From IMG/VR virus record IMGVR_UViG_3300010413_000083, positions 1 through 39,961 of that record: 39,961 bases of DNA; one strand, 5' to 3'. The notes under the pieces were generated by a model that worked only from the letters and a program-made list of their open reading frames with translations, was not told the DNA's origin and made no database searches. A program made the translations under genes and the position numbers. This stretch comes from a virus. Of the stretch, positions 1-6,941 are shown one piece after another; the stretch's first letter is position 1; each line of letters opens with the position of its first letter.

Positions 1-144
1 ATCAAAGACAATCAACATGATATTCTAATCCAAAAAGTTATTATCGAAGTTCCTCAAACTAAGTTCAACTGGCATAAGTCTCAGCATTCTACCACCTCGG
101 CAAATGTAGGCGGAATATATCGAGAGGCTAATTTATTGGCTGAT
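1..144. repeat. Terminal direct repeat (left copy)
   Basis: Bases 1-144 are identical to 39818-39961. The repeat lies inside a RuvC-like gene whose 5' part is at the right end and whose 3' part is at the left end, and the reading frame is kept across the join. This is what a circular or circularly permuted genome looks like when linearised by assembly. A packaged terminal redundancy of this exact position is less likely because it would split a gene. Confidence 0.95.
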
Positions 145-288
145 GGGATTGAAAAGCTTGGAATAAAAGTAACAAGACAACATCCACAAGGCAAGACTAC
201 CCATGACCAGATTAAAAGACTTACAGGATGGAATAAATCAACAAACGAGCATACCAGAGATGCAATAATGTTATGTTGGGGGTATTAA
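1..288 (+). CDS. RuvC-like Holliday junction resolvase, C-terminal part (continues from 39704)
   Basis: Codons begin at base 1 and end at TAA 286-288. Joined to 39704-39961 across the terminal repeat, the gene encodes about 133 residues. The catalytic acids of the RuvC/RNase H fold are visible: Asp in IGIDPG near the N-terminus, Glu in IIEVPQ in the middle, and Asp in TRDAIML near the C-terminus. RuvC-type enzymes cut branched DNA; in phages without their own polymerase they resolve recombination or replication intermediates before packaging. The Sak4-like ATPase and SSB elsewhere in this genome fit that role. The split is an artefact of linearisation. Confidence 0.85.
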   Translation: MKDNQHDILIQKVIIEVPQTKFNWHKSQHSTTSANVGGIYREANLLADGIEKLGIKVTRQHPQGKTTHDQIKRLTGWNKSTNEHTRDAIMLCWGY

Positions 289-289
289 T

Positions 290-454
290 ATGAATCACCA
301 TTACACAATACGGGCCAAGGATAACATAGATAAGCCTTTAAGACATCTTTTATACCTTGCCCTACTACTTGCATGGGAAATGTATCATAAGCCTTTATAT
401 GGGCTAATTTTGGCTTTTGTGATATTGAATATATTGTGGCCTGTGGAATTATGA
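290..454 (+). CDS. Small membrane protein (54 aa), unknown
   Basis: The ATG lies one base after the RuvC-like stop, so it is probably translated by coupling. After a charged N-terminal 18 residues there are two hydrophobic stretches (LLYLALLLAW and LYGLILAFVILNILW) separated by a short HKP-containing turn, giving a likely two-pass inner-membrane hairpin. The stop TGA overlaps the next ATG. I do not recognise the family; a holin-like or superinfection-related role is possible but nothing in the sequence shows it. Confidence 0.6.
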   Translation: MNHHYTIRAKDNIDKPLRHLLYLALLLAWEMYHKPLYGLILAFVILNILWPVEL

Positions 455-702
455 GCATTGAGCGATCTAAGGCGAAAGCTTTACGACAGATGCCAGCGCC
501 TGAAGAGGTGAAAAGAAGCAGGGGAAAAAAGAAAAAACCTTTTGTGGTAGAATATAGATATATTGGCGCTTGCGAATTCCTCAACAAAGAATGGAGAAAG
601 TATAAAGCATATACAAGTTTAGATGTCGCTGAAGCAGTTACAATAGAGCAGCAAAGGAAATTAGGACATTTGTGGGAATTCAGACTAAAGGAGGCATTAT
701 GA
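451..702 (+). CDS. Small basic protein (83 aa), unknown
   Basis: The start ATG at 451 overlaps the upstream stop (ATGA). An in-frame non-ATG start 15 bases upstream is possible but would overlap the membrane-protein gene more. The first half is very basic, with an RGKKKK patch; the second half (YRYIGACEFLNKEWRKY...) is mixed and may be helical. No recognisable domain. Both ends overlap neighbours by ATGA, so it belongs to a translationally coupled run of early small genes. Confidence 0.55.
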   Translation: MSIERSKAKALRQMPAPEEVKRSRGKKKKPFVVEYRYIGACEFLNKEWRKYKAYTSLDVAEAVTIEQQRKLGHLWEFRLKEAL

Positions 703-869
703 ACACCCCAGAAGATCTACGTATTAACGACTATGATAAACTAAAACGCATATATGACTATTGTTCCGAAGTTTACGCTGGAGGTCACTTGGTAGTCACT
801 AAAATTAACAAGGGGAATAGTTGCTTAGAATGCTTTGAACCTCTGGCAGCGTGTATATGTGAAAAATAA
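699..869 (+). CDS. Small Cys-containing protein (56 aa), unknown
   Basis: ATG 699 is chosen over a more upstream in-frame start because AAAGGAGG lies just before it. The C-terminus has a C-x2-C-x7-C-x-C pattern (CLECFEPLAACIC) typical of small metal-binding phage proteins. It overlaps the upstream stop by ATGA. Function unknown. Confidence 0.6.
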   Translation: MNTPEDLRINDYDKLKRIYDYCSEVYAGGHLVVTKINKGNSCLECFEPLAACICEK

Positions 870-899
870 TTGCCCAGGTCATGATGGAATTAATATGTG

Positions 900-924
900 A
901 GTTATTCTAATAATTGGAATAACT
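900..924. repeat. Hairpin upstream of the next gene
   Basis: Perfect 8-bp inverted repeat AGTTATTC / GAATAACT with a 9-base loop. There is no T-run after it, so it is not an intrinsic terminator. It sits immediately 5' of the ribosome binding site of the gene starting at 939 and could affect its translation or mRNA stability. Confidence 0.45.
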
Positions 925-938
925 GAAAGGGGAGAATG

Positions 939-1118
939 ATGGAGGAGAATTGTAGATTTCTAGGCGATTGCAGACTGCCGTATGATATGTGTAATGAAGA
1001 GTGTGACTTGTATCAGGAAAAGAAACATTCATATTCAAATTGTAAAGATCCAAAACATTGTAGCATTTGTGAAGATGAAGGATATGGAGATTTCCTGAAA
1101 GGGCAAGCAGAGGAATAA
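939..1118 (+). CDS. Cys-rich small protein (59 aa), unknown
   Basis: Two ATGs occur at 936 and 939; 939 is preferred because the AAGGGGAG Shine-Dalgarno leaves almost no spacer to 936. The product has seven cysteines (residues 5, 11, 18, 22, 35, 41, 44) in short C-x3-C, C-x5-C and C-x2-C pairs and an acidic tail, so a zinc-binding fold is likely. Similar Cys-rich small proteins recur at 36.6 kb. It is the last gene before the first strong promoter. Confidence 0.6.
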   Translation: MEENCRFLGDCRLPYDMCNEECDLYQEKKHSYSNCKDPKHCSICEDEGYGDFLKGQAEE

Positions 1119-1121
1119 ATC

Positions 1122-1150
1122 TTGACAACGGGTAATAATAAATATATACT
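1122..1150 (+). promoter_or_regulatory. Sigma70-type promoter P1
   Basis: TTGACA at 1122-1127, a spacer of exactly 17 bases, and TATACT at 1145-1150. This matches the bacterial vegetative consensus closely. It drives a leader and then the ParB-like gene at 1280. The same architecture recurs at 3508, 8018 and 35072. Confidence 0.85.
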
Positions 1151-1156
1151 TTAGGA

Positions 1157-1265
1157 ACATAATAATTCAACGGTCGTGCCGGACTGTGTAGGAATTGAGT
1201 TTGTCTTATTGACAAACATACCCTCTTTAATCGGAAACGGCACTTTCTGATTTTAGAGGGTTTTT
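1157..1265 (+). ncRNA. Structured leader RNA, copy 1 (three hairpins ending in a terminator-like stem)
   Basis: Between P1 and the ParB-like gene. Hairpin 1 is 1170-1175/1182-1187 (ACGGTC/GACTGT, loop GTGCCG). Hairpin 2 is 1199-1205/1211-1217 (GTTTGTC/GACAAAC). Hairpin 3 is 1220-1261 (see terminator). The order, loop bases and several flanking bases match the leader at 3543-3659, and base-pair-preserving differences (G-U for A-U, U-A for U-G) suggest selection on RNA structure. It could be an attenuated or antiterminated leader, or a free small RNA. The function is inference. Confidence 0.6.
1220..1265 (+). terminator. Terminator-like hairpin inside leader 1
   Basis: Stem ACCCTCT (1220-1226) with AGAGGGT (1255-1261), a small internal T/T loop, then a second 9-bp stem 1229-1237 with 1244-1252, followed by TTTTT at 1261-1265. 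It lies only about 15 bases before the start codon of the ParB-like gene, so transcription from P1 must read through it, which implies attenuation or antitermination. Confidence 0.7.
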
Positions 1266-1279
1266 ATTTGGAGGGAATA

Positions 1280-1945
1280 ATGGAAACATTGATTGAAGAT
1301 TTAAAAAAGTATTTATCTAATCTTGATATTGACGGAAAAATAGCAGCTATCAATCGGATAAAGATAGAGCTGCATAATGAAAGTCCGATGAAGAGTGAGC
1401 CTGTTGATTGCGTATTATGGGTTAAAAACGATTTAGTTGAAGCTAATGACTACAATCCTAATAGTGTAGCGCCTCCAGAGATGGAACTTTTGAGGCATTC
1501 AATTTGTGAAGATGGATATACCCAGCCAATAGTTGCATGGAGTAAAGAAGAGAGCTTTGAAGTTGTAGATGGATTTCATAGGAATAGAGTAGGCAAAGAA
1601 TATGACGACATAAAGCAGAGAATCCACGGCTATCTCCCGTTAGTTGTTATAAACTCTACCAGAGAAAATAAGAACGATAGAGTTGCTGCAACAATAAGGC
1701 ATAATAGGGCGAGAGGTAAGCACAAAATAGATGCAATGGCTGAAATAGTTTTAGATTTGAAGCGGAGAAATTGGTCGCCAAAGAAGATAGGTAAAGAGCT
1801 TGGTATGGATCAAGATGAAGTTTTAAGGTTAAGTCAAATTACTGGCCTTGCTGAAATGTTTGAAGATTCTGAATTTTCAGAAGCTTGGGAAGCCGAACAA
1901 CTAACAGATAAGGACTACATCGGAGACTATGAGCAACTTGATTGA
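1280..1945 (+). CDS. ParB-like nuclease-fold protein, IbrB-like
   Basis: 221 aa. The ATG at 1280 is preceded by GGAGGG; a TTG 12 bases upstream is in frame but lacks a ribosome binding site. The ParB-superfamily core is visible: a DGFHRNRV box at residues 97-104 and a HNRARGKH box at 141-148, followed by a helix-turn-helix-like segment around 165-186 (SPKKIGKELGMDQDEV). A ParB-like gene followed by a PP-loop PAPS-reductase-like gene of about 400 aa is the arrangement of E. coli IbrB/IbrA, regulators of eib genes. The biochemical activity of this pair is not established. It overlaps the next gene by 17 bases, so they probably act together. Confidence 0.75.
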   Translation: METLIEDLKKYLSNLDIDGKIAAINRIKIELHNESPMKSEPVDCVLWVKNDLVEANDYNPNSVAPPEMELLRHSICEDGYTQPIVAWSKEESFEVVDGFHRNRVGKEYDDIKQRIHGYLPLVVINSTRENKNDRVAATIRHNRARGKHKIDAMAEIVLDLKRRNWSPKKIGKELGMDQDEVLRLSQITGLAEMFEDSEFSEAWEAEQLTDKDYIGDYEQLD

Positions 1946-2315
1946 GAGAATATATCATCCTTACTGGAAGTGGGAAGAGGTTAAATATAATATGTGGGGA
2001 AAGGTAGACAATAGAGATTACTTCCTGCAAAAGGCCATTAAGTTTACTGGAGATCATAAGCTATATGGCGACTTCATGGTGCAAGTAGTCAATCGATGGA
2101 AATATTCATGTGAGCATAATTTATCTAATGTGACACAAAACAGAAGAGCGTGGATAGGGCATGCTGCTTGCGCATTAGCCTTTAGATGTCCTGAAGATAT
2201 AATAAGGGAAGCATGGGGCCACTTAACTGAAGAACAGCAAATATTAGCAAATAATGAGGCTGATAAGGCTATAGAATATTGGGAGAAAAAATATGCCAAA
2301 AAAGAGATTAAATAA
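1929..2315 (+). CDS. Conserved phage-type protein between IbrB-like and IbrA-like genes (128 aa)
   Basis: It overlaps the ParB-like gene by 17 bases and the PP-loop gene by 23 bases, so it is tightly coupled to both. It contains an aromatic N-terminus (HPYWKWEE), a central NRRAWIGHAACALA block and a C-terminal AWGHLTEEQQ...ANNEADKAIEYWE helix. I have the impression of similar proteins beside ParB-like genes in other phages but cannot name a family. The position suggests a third component of the IbrAB-like module. Confidence 0.65.
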   Translation: MSNLIERIYHPYWKWEEVKYNMWGKVDNRDYFLQKAIKFTGDHKLYGDFMVQVVNRWKYSCEHNLSNVTQNRRAWIGHAACALAFRCPEDIIREAWGHLTEEQQILANNEADKAIEYWEKKYAKKEIK

Positions 2316-3507
2316 ATCTGTTTATATTGCAGCGCAAGAGCGTATATCATGGACATTTGATAATTTTGAAAAAATATATTTGTCTTTCAGTGCTGGTAAA
2401 GATTCGACAGTTATGTTGCACTTGGTCGCTGAAGAGGCATTGAAGAGAAATAGGAAATTTGGATTATTATTAGTAGACTTAGAAGGGCAATATAAATTCA
2501 CAATAGAACATGCCTTAAATCAATATGACAAATATAAAGACATTGTAGAGCCTTATTGGATATGCTTACCTATATCTTTAAGAAATGCTGTTAGTGTTTA
2601 TGAGCCTAAATGGATATGCTGGGATAAGGAAAGAAAAGAAGACTGGATTAGATCTTTGCCAGATAATTGTATATCAGATGAAAACTATTTTGAGTTTTTC
2701 TATCACGGCATGGAGTTTGAAGAATTTGTTCCTTTGTTTGGGGAATGGTATTCTCAAGGCAAAAATTGCGCTTGTTTTGTAGGTATAAGGGCCGATGAAA
2801 GTCTGAACAGGTTTAGAACTATAGCAAGCAATAAAAAGACCACTCTTCATGGTAAGCAGTATACAACTAAAGTTACAGATAGCGTGTTTAATGTGTACCC
2901 AATATATGATTGGAAAACAGAAGATATATGGACATATCATGGCAAGTTCAAAGATAAAGAATATAACAAGCTTTATGACTATATGAATAAGGCTGGATTA
3001 TCTATTCATCAGGCTAGAATATGCCAACCCTACGGAGACGATCAGAGAAGGGGCTTATGGCTATTTCATTTGATAGAGCCTGAAACGTGGGCCAAGATAG
3101 TCGCAAGGGTTAATGGTGCTAATTCTGGAGCATTGTACATTCAAGAGAATGGCAATATAAACGGTTACAATAAAATAACAAAACCGGATAATCATACATG
3201 GCAGAGCTTTGCCAGAATGTTTTTAAATTCTCTCCCTCCAAAAACTAAAGAGCATTACGAAAATAAGATATTATTATTTTGTAAGTGGTGGGAGGAAAAA
3301 GGCTACCCTGAAGGGATACCAGACGCAGCGGATTACAACTTGGAGCAGAAGAGAGACGTTCCATCATGGAGGAGAGTATGTAAATCATTATTAAGGAATG
3401 ATTATTGGTGCAAGGGATTAGGATTTAGCCAACATAAAAGTGAGGCTTATACAAAGTATCTTGATTTGATGAGAAGAAGAAAGCTAGATTGGAATAGAAC
3501 TATTTAA
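2293..3507 (+). CDS. PAPS-reductase-like PP-loop ATPase, IbrA-like (DUF3440 type)
   Basis: 404 aa, close to the usual length of IbrA/DUF3440 proteins. The ATP-pyrophosphatase loop SFSAGKDS is at residues 31-38. The C-terminal half has the long Trp-rich region (FARMFLNSLPP, CKWWEEKGYPEGIPD, PSWRRVCKSLLRNDYWCKGL) that I associate with this family. PP-loop enzymes activate a substrate with ATP; PAPS-reductase relatives act on sulfur compounds, and a related enzyme, DndC, takes part in DNA phosphorothioation. Whether this protein modifies DNA, RNA or acts as a regulator cannot be told from sequence. It ends directly at promoter P2. Confidence 0.8.
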   Translation: MPKKRLNKSVYIAAQERISWTFDNFEKIYLSFSAGKDSTVMLHLVAEEALKRNRKFGLLLVDLEGQYKFTIEHALNQYDKYKDIVEPYWICLPISLRNAVSVYEPKWICWDKERKEDWIRSLPDNCISDENYFEFFYHGMEFEEFVPLFGEWYSQGKNCACFVGIRADESLNRFRTIASNKKTTLHGKQYTTKVTDSVFNVYPIYDWKTEDIWTYHGKFKDKEYNKLYDYMNKAGLSIHQARICQPYGDDQRRGLWLFHLIEPETWAKIVARVNGANSGALYIQENGNINGYNKITKPDNHTWQSFARMFLNSLPPKTKEHYENKILLFCKWWEEKGYPEGIPDAADYNLEQKRDVPSWRRVCKSLLRNDYWCKGLGFSQHKSEAYTKYLDLMRRRKLDWNRTI

Positions 3508-3536
3508 TTGACAAACAAACCTATACCCGATACAAT
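3508..3536 (+). promoter_or_regulatory. Sigma70-type promoter P2
   Basis: TTGACA 3508-3513, 17-base spacer, TACAAT 3531-3536, starting immediately after the stop of the IbrA-like gene. It drives leader copy 2 and the replication operon. Confidence 0.85.
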
Positions 3537-3542
3537 GTAGGA

Positions 3543-3659
3543 ACAATTTAATCATTTAACAGTCATGACGGGACTGGCAAGAAATAAAGTTTGTCTTTAC
3601 TGGCAAACATTGAAACCCCATGAAGGAGCCGTCATCTCCCGATTGGGGTTTCGTCTTTT
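3543..3659 (+). ncRNA. Structured leader RNA, copy 2
   Basis: Homologous in layout to 1157-1265. Hairpin 1 is 3560-3564/3572-3576 (CAGTC/GACTG) with loop ATGACGG, against GTGCCG in copy 1. Hairpin 2 is 3589-3595/3602-3608 (GTTTGTC/GGCAAAC). Hairpin 3 is the terminator-like stem at 3612-3652. Both copies begin with TAGGAACA just after the promoter. It lies between P2 and the DUF5131 gene. Function unknown; attenuation control is the simplest idea. Confidence 0.6.
3612..3659 (+). terminator. Terminator-like hairpin inside leader 2
   Basis: GAAACCCCA (3612-3620) pairs perfectly with TGGGGTTTC (3644-3652), with an inner GGAG/CTCC stem, followed by GTCTTTT. It ends about 12 bases before the start codon of the next gene, the same placement as in leader 1. 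Confidence 0.65.
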
Positions 3660-3671
3660 AAGGAGGTGATG

Positions 3672-4358
3672 ATGGCTTTAACAAAATCAAAAGGTAATAT
3701 GTATCCGTGGGTGACTCACACCCATACTCACATCGGCGGTGAATGTCCACATAAATGCTCATACTGTTATGTTCAGGCAATGGAGCGCCGATTTAATGGA
3801 GGTAAGTATCAAGGGCAATTAAAGCTACACGAAGAGGAATTTGAAGTTAATTACGGTAAAGGCCGGACTATATTTATTGAGCATTGCAACGATATGTGGG
3901 CTGATAAGGTGCCAGACCGATGGATTAGAAATATACTTAATCATTGCCAATCATACCCTGAAAATATATATGTATTTCAGACAAAAAACCCGAGACGATA
4001 CCACAATTGGATAAAGCACATACCAGCAAATAGTATTTTGGGGTGTACTATTGAATCTGACAATGTTAATACTAACGGGAGTGTACCAAGCCCACAAAAG
4101 AGAGTAAAGCCAATGTGGTTACTTCCTCCATTGTTCATTAAATTTATTACCATAGAGCCATTATTAAAAGGCAATATGAAAACACTTGCAGAGTGGATAA
4201 TTAAAATCAATCCTGATTTTGTTAATATAGGTGCAGATAGCAAAGGGGCAGGGCTTAAAGAGCCGACTTCCAAAGAGGTAATTTATCTTATTGAAAAAAT
4301 CAAAAAGGCTGGCATCGAAATAAAGCAAAAGAGAAATCTTGATAGATTGCTAAAATGA
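3672..4358 (+). CDS. Radical-SAM-like phage Gp37/Gp68 family protein (DUF5131)
   Basis: 228 aa. The start at 3672 is chosen because AGGAGG (3661-3666) is five bases away; ATG 3669 is also possible. A C-x3-C-x2-C cluster (C25, C29, C32 in CPHKCSYCY) is the iron-sulfur ligand motif of radical SAM enzymes and is followed by the family-like MERRFNGGKY. Later blocks (IFIEHCNDMWAD, YVFQTKNPRRY, GCTIESDN, FITIEPLL) resemble the DUF5131 proteins found in many phages. The reaction is unknown. It is the first gene of the P2 operon and overlaps the O-like gene by ATGA. Confidence 0.75.
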   Translation: MALTKSKGNMYPWVTHTHTHIGGECPHKCSYCYVQAMERRFNGGKYQGQLKLHEEEFEVNYGKGRTIFIEHCNDMWADKVPDRWIRNILNHCQSYPENIYVFQTKNPRRYHNWIKHIPANSILGCTIESDNVNTNGSVPSPQKRVKPMWLLPPLFIKFITIEPLLKGNMKTLAEWIIKINPDFVNIGADSKGAGLKEPTSKEVIYLIEKIKKAGIEIKQKRNLDRLLK

Positions 4359-5035
4359 AAGACGGAAACTGGATAGCCCTACATAAAGAGCTTAGATATT
4401 TCTTACCGCATGGGAGGCCATATACTTTGCTAGAAGCTGTGTTTAGTTACACCTTAGATGTAGACAATAAGAAGGCAGGGACTATCTCAGGCTATTCAAA
4501 ATTATGGGGATGGGATCGAAAGAAAGTAAGAAGATTTGTTCAAGAAATGGGGACACCTTCGGGACACTTCAGGGACAGGGATGGGACAGGTAAGGGACAC
4601 GACATATATATAAAAATCAATAACTTGCAAGATCAAAAGGACACCAACGGGACAGGGAAGGGACACCAACGGGACAGGGACGGGGACACTACTATAAATC
4701 CTAATCCTAAACCTAATCCTAAAAAGAATAAAAACATATATGTAAATTTTTCTGATCTTAATATTGAAGCTTGGCAAGAGTGGAGAGCTTACAAAAGAAA
4801 AATCAGGGATGATTATAAAACTGAAAAAGGTGAGAAAGCAAAGATCGAGAATTTAATTAAAATTTCAAAAGGTGATAAGGCATATCAGGCTGAACTAATT
4901 GAACATGCTATTACTGAAGAGTGGAAGGGTATCTATATACCAAAAGCAAATAGTAAAGGAGGTAAAAATGGAAAGCATACAGGGCTTGGTGAAAAAGACT
5001 ACAGAAAAGGTGTCGGAGAAGATGGAACCTTCTGA
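4355..5035 (+). CDS. O-like replication initiation protein with embedded iterons
   Basis: 226 aa. The N-terminal 70 residues (WIALHKELRYF...AVFSYTLDVDN...GYSKLWGWDRKKVRRFVQEM) look like the winged-helix DNA-binding domain of phage replication proteins. The middle is low complexity (GTGKGH, RDRDGD, NPNPKPNPKK) because the DNA there is an iteron array. The C-terminal domain (WQEWRAYKRK...) resembles the partner-interaction end of O-like proteins. It is followed at once by a DnaC-like loader gene, overlapping it by 68 bases. This matches the lambda O/P arrangement, where the initiator binds an origin located in its own gene. Confidence 0.7.
   Translation: MKDGNWIALHKELRYFLPHGRPYTLLEAVFSYTLDVDNKKAGTISGYSKLWGWDRKKVRRFVQEMGTPSGHFRDRDGTGKGHDIYIKINNLQDQKDTNGTGKGHQRDRDGDTTINPNPKPNPKKNKNIYVNFSDLNIEAWQEWRAYKRKIRDDYKTEKGEKAKIENLIKISKGDKAYQAELIEHAITEEWKGIYIPKANSKGGKNGKHTGLGEKDYRKGVGEDGTF
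4550..4764. other. Probable replication origin: GGGACA iterons plus AT-rich tract
   Basis: GGGACA (once AGGACA) begins at 4550, 4561, 4572, 4583, 4594, 4638, 4649, 4660, 4671 and 4683. Steps are exactly 11 bases within each block, the gap between blocks is 44 bases (4 x 11), and only the last step is 12. An 11-base period is not a codon multiple, so the DNA rather than the protein is being repeated. The array is followed at 4690-4764 by AT-rich sequence with CCTAAT/CCTAAA repeats, a plausible unwinding region. Location inside an O-like gene parallels ori lambda. Confidence 0.75.
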
Positions 5036-5753
5036 CAGGGAATTTTGTACTAAACATAATATGAAAAGAACTAAACATGAGATATTCGATCATGTTGTAT
5101 ATTCTTGCAGCGAGTGTAGCAAGGAAGAGGAAATAGCCGAGAAGGAGCGCAAAGAAGAAGAAAGAAAAGAGATGGAGCAAAGAGAGATTAATAAAAGGCT
5201 TCATAATTCCATGATTACGCCTAGATTCAGGGATAAGAACTTGGATAATTACATATCAGAAAACGAGGGGCAGAAAAAGGCCTTGAAGATAGCGAAATGG
5301 TTTATAGACAATATAGAAAGTGCTCCGAGTCTTATTTTCCTTGGCAAGCCTGGAACCGGCAAGAATCATTTAGCCTCTGGGATAGTCAAAGAGGTTATCA
5401 GAAACCATAACAAGACGGCCTTAGTCACGGAAGCTATTAAGATAATCCGCGACATTAAAGAATCATGGCAGGACAGGGAACTGAAAGAACATGAAGTGAT
5501 CAGAGAATACATAAGGCCGGATCTTCTGGTTATTGATGAAATAGGTGTCCAGTTTGGCAGCGATACCGAAAAGCTTTATTTGTCCGAGATAATTAATGAC
5601 AGGTATAATTATAAAAAGGCTACAATAATTCTTGGCAATCTCACTAAAGACGAACTGGCAGAGACAATAGGCGATAGAATACTTGATCGCTTCAGGGAGA
5701 ACGGCAAGATGTTTATATTTGATTGGGATAGTCATAGGTCGAAAGTAAATTAA
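4968..5753 (+). CDS. DnaC-like AAA+ helicase loader with zinc-binding N-terminus
   Basis: 261 aa. ATG 4968 is preceded by AAAGGAGG; an upstream in-frame start at 4899 would lie deeper in the O-like gene and lacks a good site. Possible zinc ligands C27, H30, C47, C50 are followed by a highly charged coiled-coil-like stretch (about 50-78). Walker A GKPGTGKN is at 126-133 and Walker B LLVIDE at 186-191, then the arginine-finger region GDRILDRF. The family loads the DnaB-type helicase onto initiator-bound DNA. No phage helicase or polymerase was found, so it presumably loads the host helicase. Confidence 0.85.
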   Translation: MESIQGLVKKTTEKVSEKMEPSDREFCTKHNMKRTKHEIFDHVVYSCSECSKEEEIAEKERKEEERKEMEQREINKRLHNSMITPRFRDKNLDNYISENEGQKKALKIAKWFIDNIESAPSLIFLGKPGTGKNHLASGIVKEVIRNHNKTALVTEAIKIIRDIKESWQDRELKEHEVIREYIRPDLLVIDEIGVQFGSDTEKLYLSEIINDRYNYKKATIILGNLTKDELAETIGDRILDRFRENGKMFIFDWDSHRSKVN

Positions 5754-5797
5754 TAATTATAAAGAAAATAGGTTATTGGGAAGAAAGGTTATAAATC

Positions 5798-5977
5798 ATG
5801 CAACCTTTAATGGAAAAATTAGAATCGGAAATACCGAGAGGCGTATATTGTAACCCAGACAATTCAATGCACCCTTCTTTAGAAAGGAATTGCCCGTATA
5901 ATCCGATTGCTATTTATTGCACCCTGCATGAAGAGATGAAAGATCGGAATAAGAAAATATGTGGGATTAACGAATGA
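5798..5977 (+). CDS. Small Cys-containing protein (59 aa), unknown
   Basis: The ATG follows an AAGAAAGG-type site. The four cysteines are spread (VYCN, RNCPYN, IYCT, KICGI), possibly a small metal-binding fold. No family recognised. It lies between the helicase loader and a larger unknown gene, in the same direction. Confidence 0.5.
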   Translation: MQPLMEKLESEIPRGVYCNPDNSMHPSLERNCPYNPIAIYCTLHEEMKDRNKKICGINE

Positions 5978-6021
5978 TGGAAGAAAGGTCAATATAACAA
6001 ATAAAATTAAGGAGCAAACGG

Positions 6022-6492
6022 ATGAACGCAGACATATCAGAGACAGTAAAATTATATCGCGAAAGAGAAGAAGCTGCCAAGAGGCAAAACGAAAATACTG
6101 TCCACTTGAGTGATGGGCTAGAAGGTTCTATCCGGAAGGCAATAAAAAAAGATGCTGTAGAATTTGGAAACGCCCTCAATGATGCTGGGTGGAAATTTAA
6201 TGAGGCTTATCAAAAAATAATGGGGGAATCACCTAGCGGGAAACTATTCAATAACTGCAAAGCTATTTTGAGAGAGTGCATCATTGAATACATTGAAAAA
6301 GTTAAAATAGCTGCTAGCCAGTCCGAGCTCGAGCAATGGGTTATCACAGAAGGCCCATTAGAGTCGGTATATGGAAGCTCATATTGCAAGTATAGCCTAT
6401 TGGAAAATAACCAAGCTAGATTATACCGTAACCAAGAAAAGATATATGGCAAATTAGAAGATATATTATCTCTAATTAAGAAAGAGTTATAA
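6022..6492 (+). CDS. Hypothetical protein (156 aa)
   Basis: ATG after AAGGAGC. It is predominantly helical and charged, with a segment (EFGNALNDAGWKFNEAYQKIMGE) and a C-terminal YRNQEKIYGKLEDILSLIKKEL helix. No motif I can name. Position in the replication/early region suggests an early accessory role. Confidence 0.6.
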   Translation: MNADISETVKLYREREEAAKRQNENTVHLSDGLEGSIRKAIKKDAVEFGNALNDAGWKFNEAYQKIMGESPSGKLFNNCKAILRECIIEYIEKVKIAASQSELEQWVITEGPLESVYGSSYCKYSLLENNQARLYRNQEKIYGKLEDILSLIKKEL

Positions 6493-6557
6493 CCCTGAGA
6501 TATGCCCAGCATATCGACTTGTTATATTGCCGGATAAATTAACCAATGGAGGGAGTC

Positions 6558-6941
6558 ATGAAAGATATATTATATAGGGCATGGAATGTAGAAAACAAGG
6601 AGTTGGTATATTTTAATCCTGAAAAAGTATTGAAAGATCAGTACCAAGCAGAGGCATTATTAAATCTCATGTTTAATCCTGAAATGTCTGGGCTACTGAT
6701 GCAATACACCGGCCTCAAAGATAGGAACGGAGTTGAGATATATGAGTCTGATGTGTTAAAGCATCCTAGTGGAGAGACATTTGTTGTCGAATGGAGAGAC
6801 AGCTACTGTGCGTTTAGAGCATGTTATATTGAGAATGATGGGGTCACTGATGACGATTCAAATCTTGCACTTCAGGTAGATGACATGGGGCAAGCTATTG
6901 TTATTGGGAACATCTACGAGCGTCCTGATTTAATGAAATAA
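6558..6941 (+). CDS. YopX family protein
   Basis: 127 aa. ATG 6558 is preceded by GGAGGGAG. It shows the classic YopX-family pattern: an N-terminal ILYRAWNVENKELVYF, central LMQYTGLKDRNGVEIYESD, and C-terminal VIGNIYERPDLM. Length matches the family. YopX-like proteins are common in phages of many hosts and their function is unknown. Confidence 0.9.
   Translation: MKDILYRAWNVENKELVYFNPEKVLKDQYQAEALLNLMFNPEMSGLLMQYTGLKDRNGVEIYESDVLKHPSGETFVVEWRDSYCAFRACYIENDGVTDDDSNLALQVDDMGQAIVIGNIYERPDLMK

Noticed and set aside
1-144. True packaged direct terminal repeat (T7-like)
   Set aside because: The repeat starts and ends inside the RuvC-like gene, and the gene content is P22-like, so circular permutation or assembly overlap is the better explanation.
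4550-4690. CRISPR-like direct repeats in the O-like gene
   Set aside because: Units are 11 bases without spacers and lie inside a coding frame; iterons explain them better.
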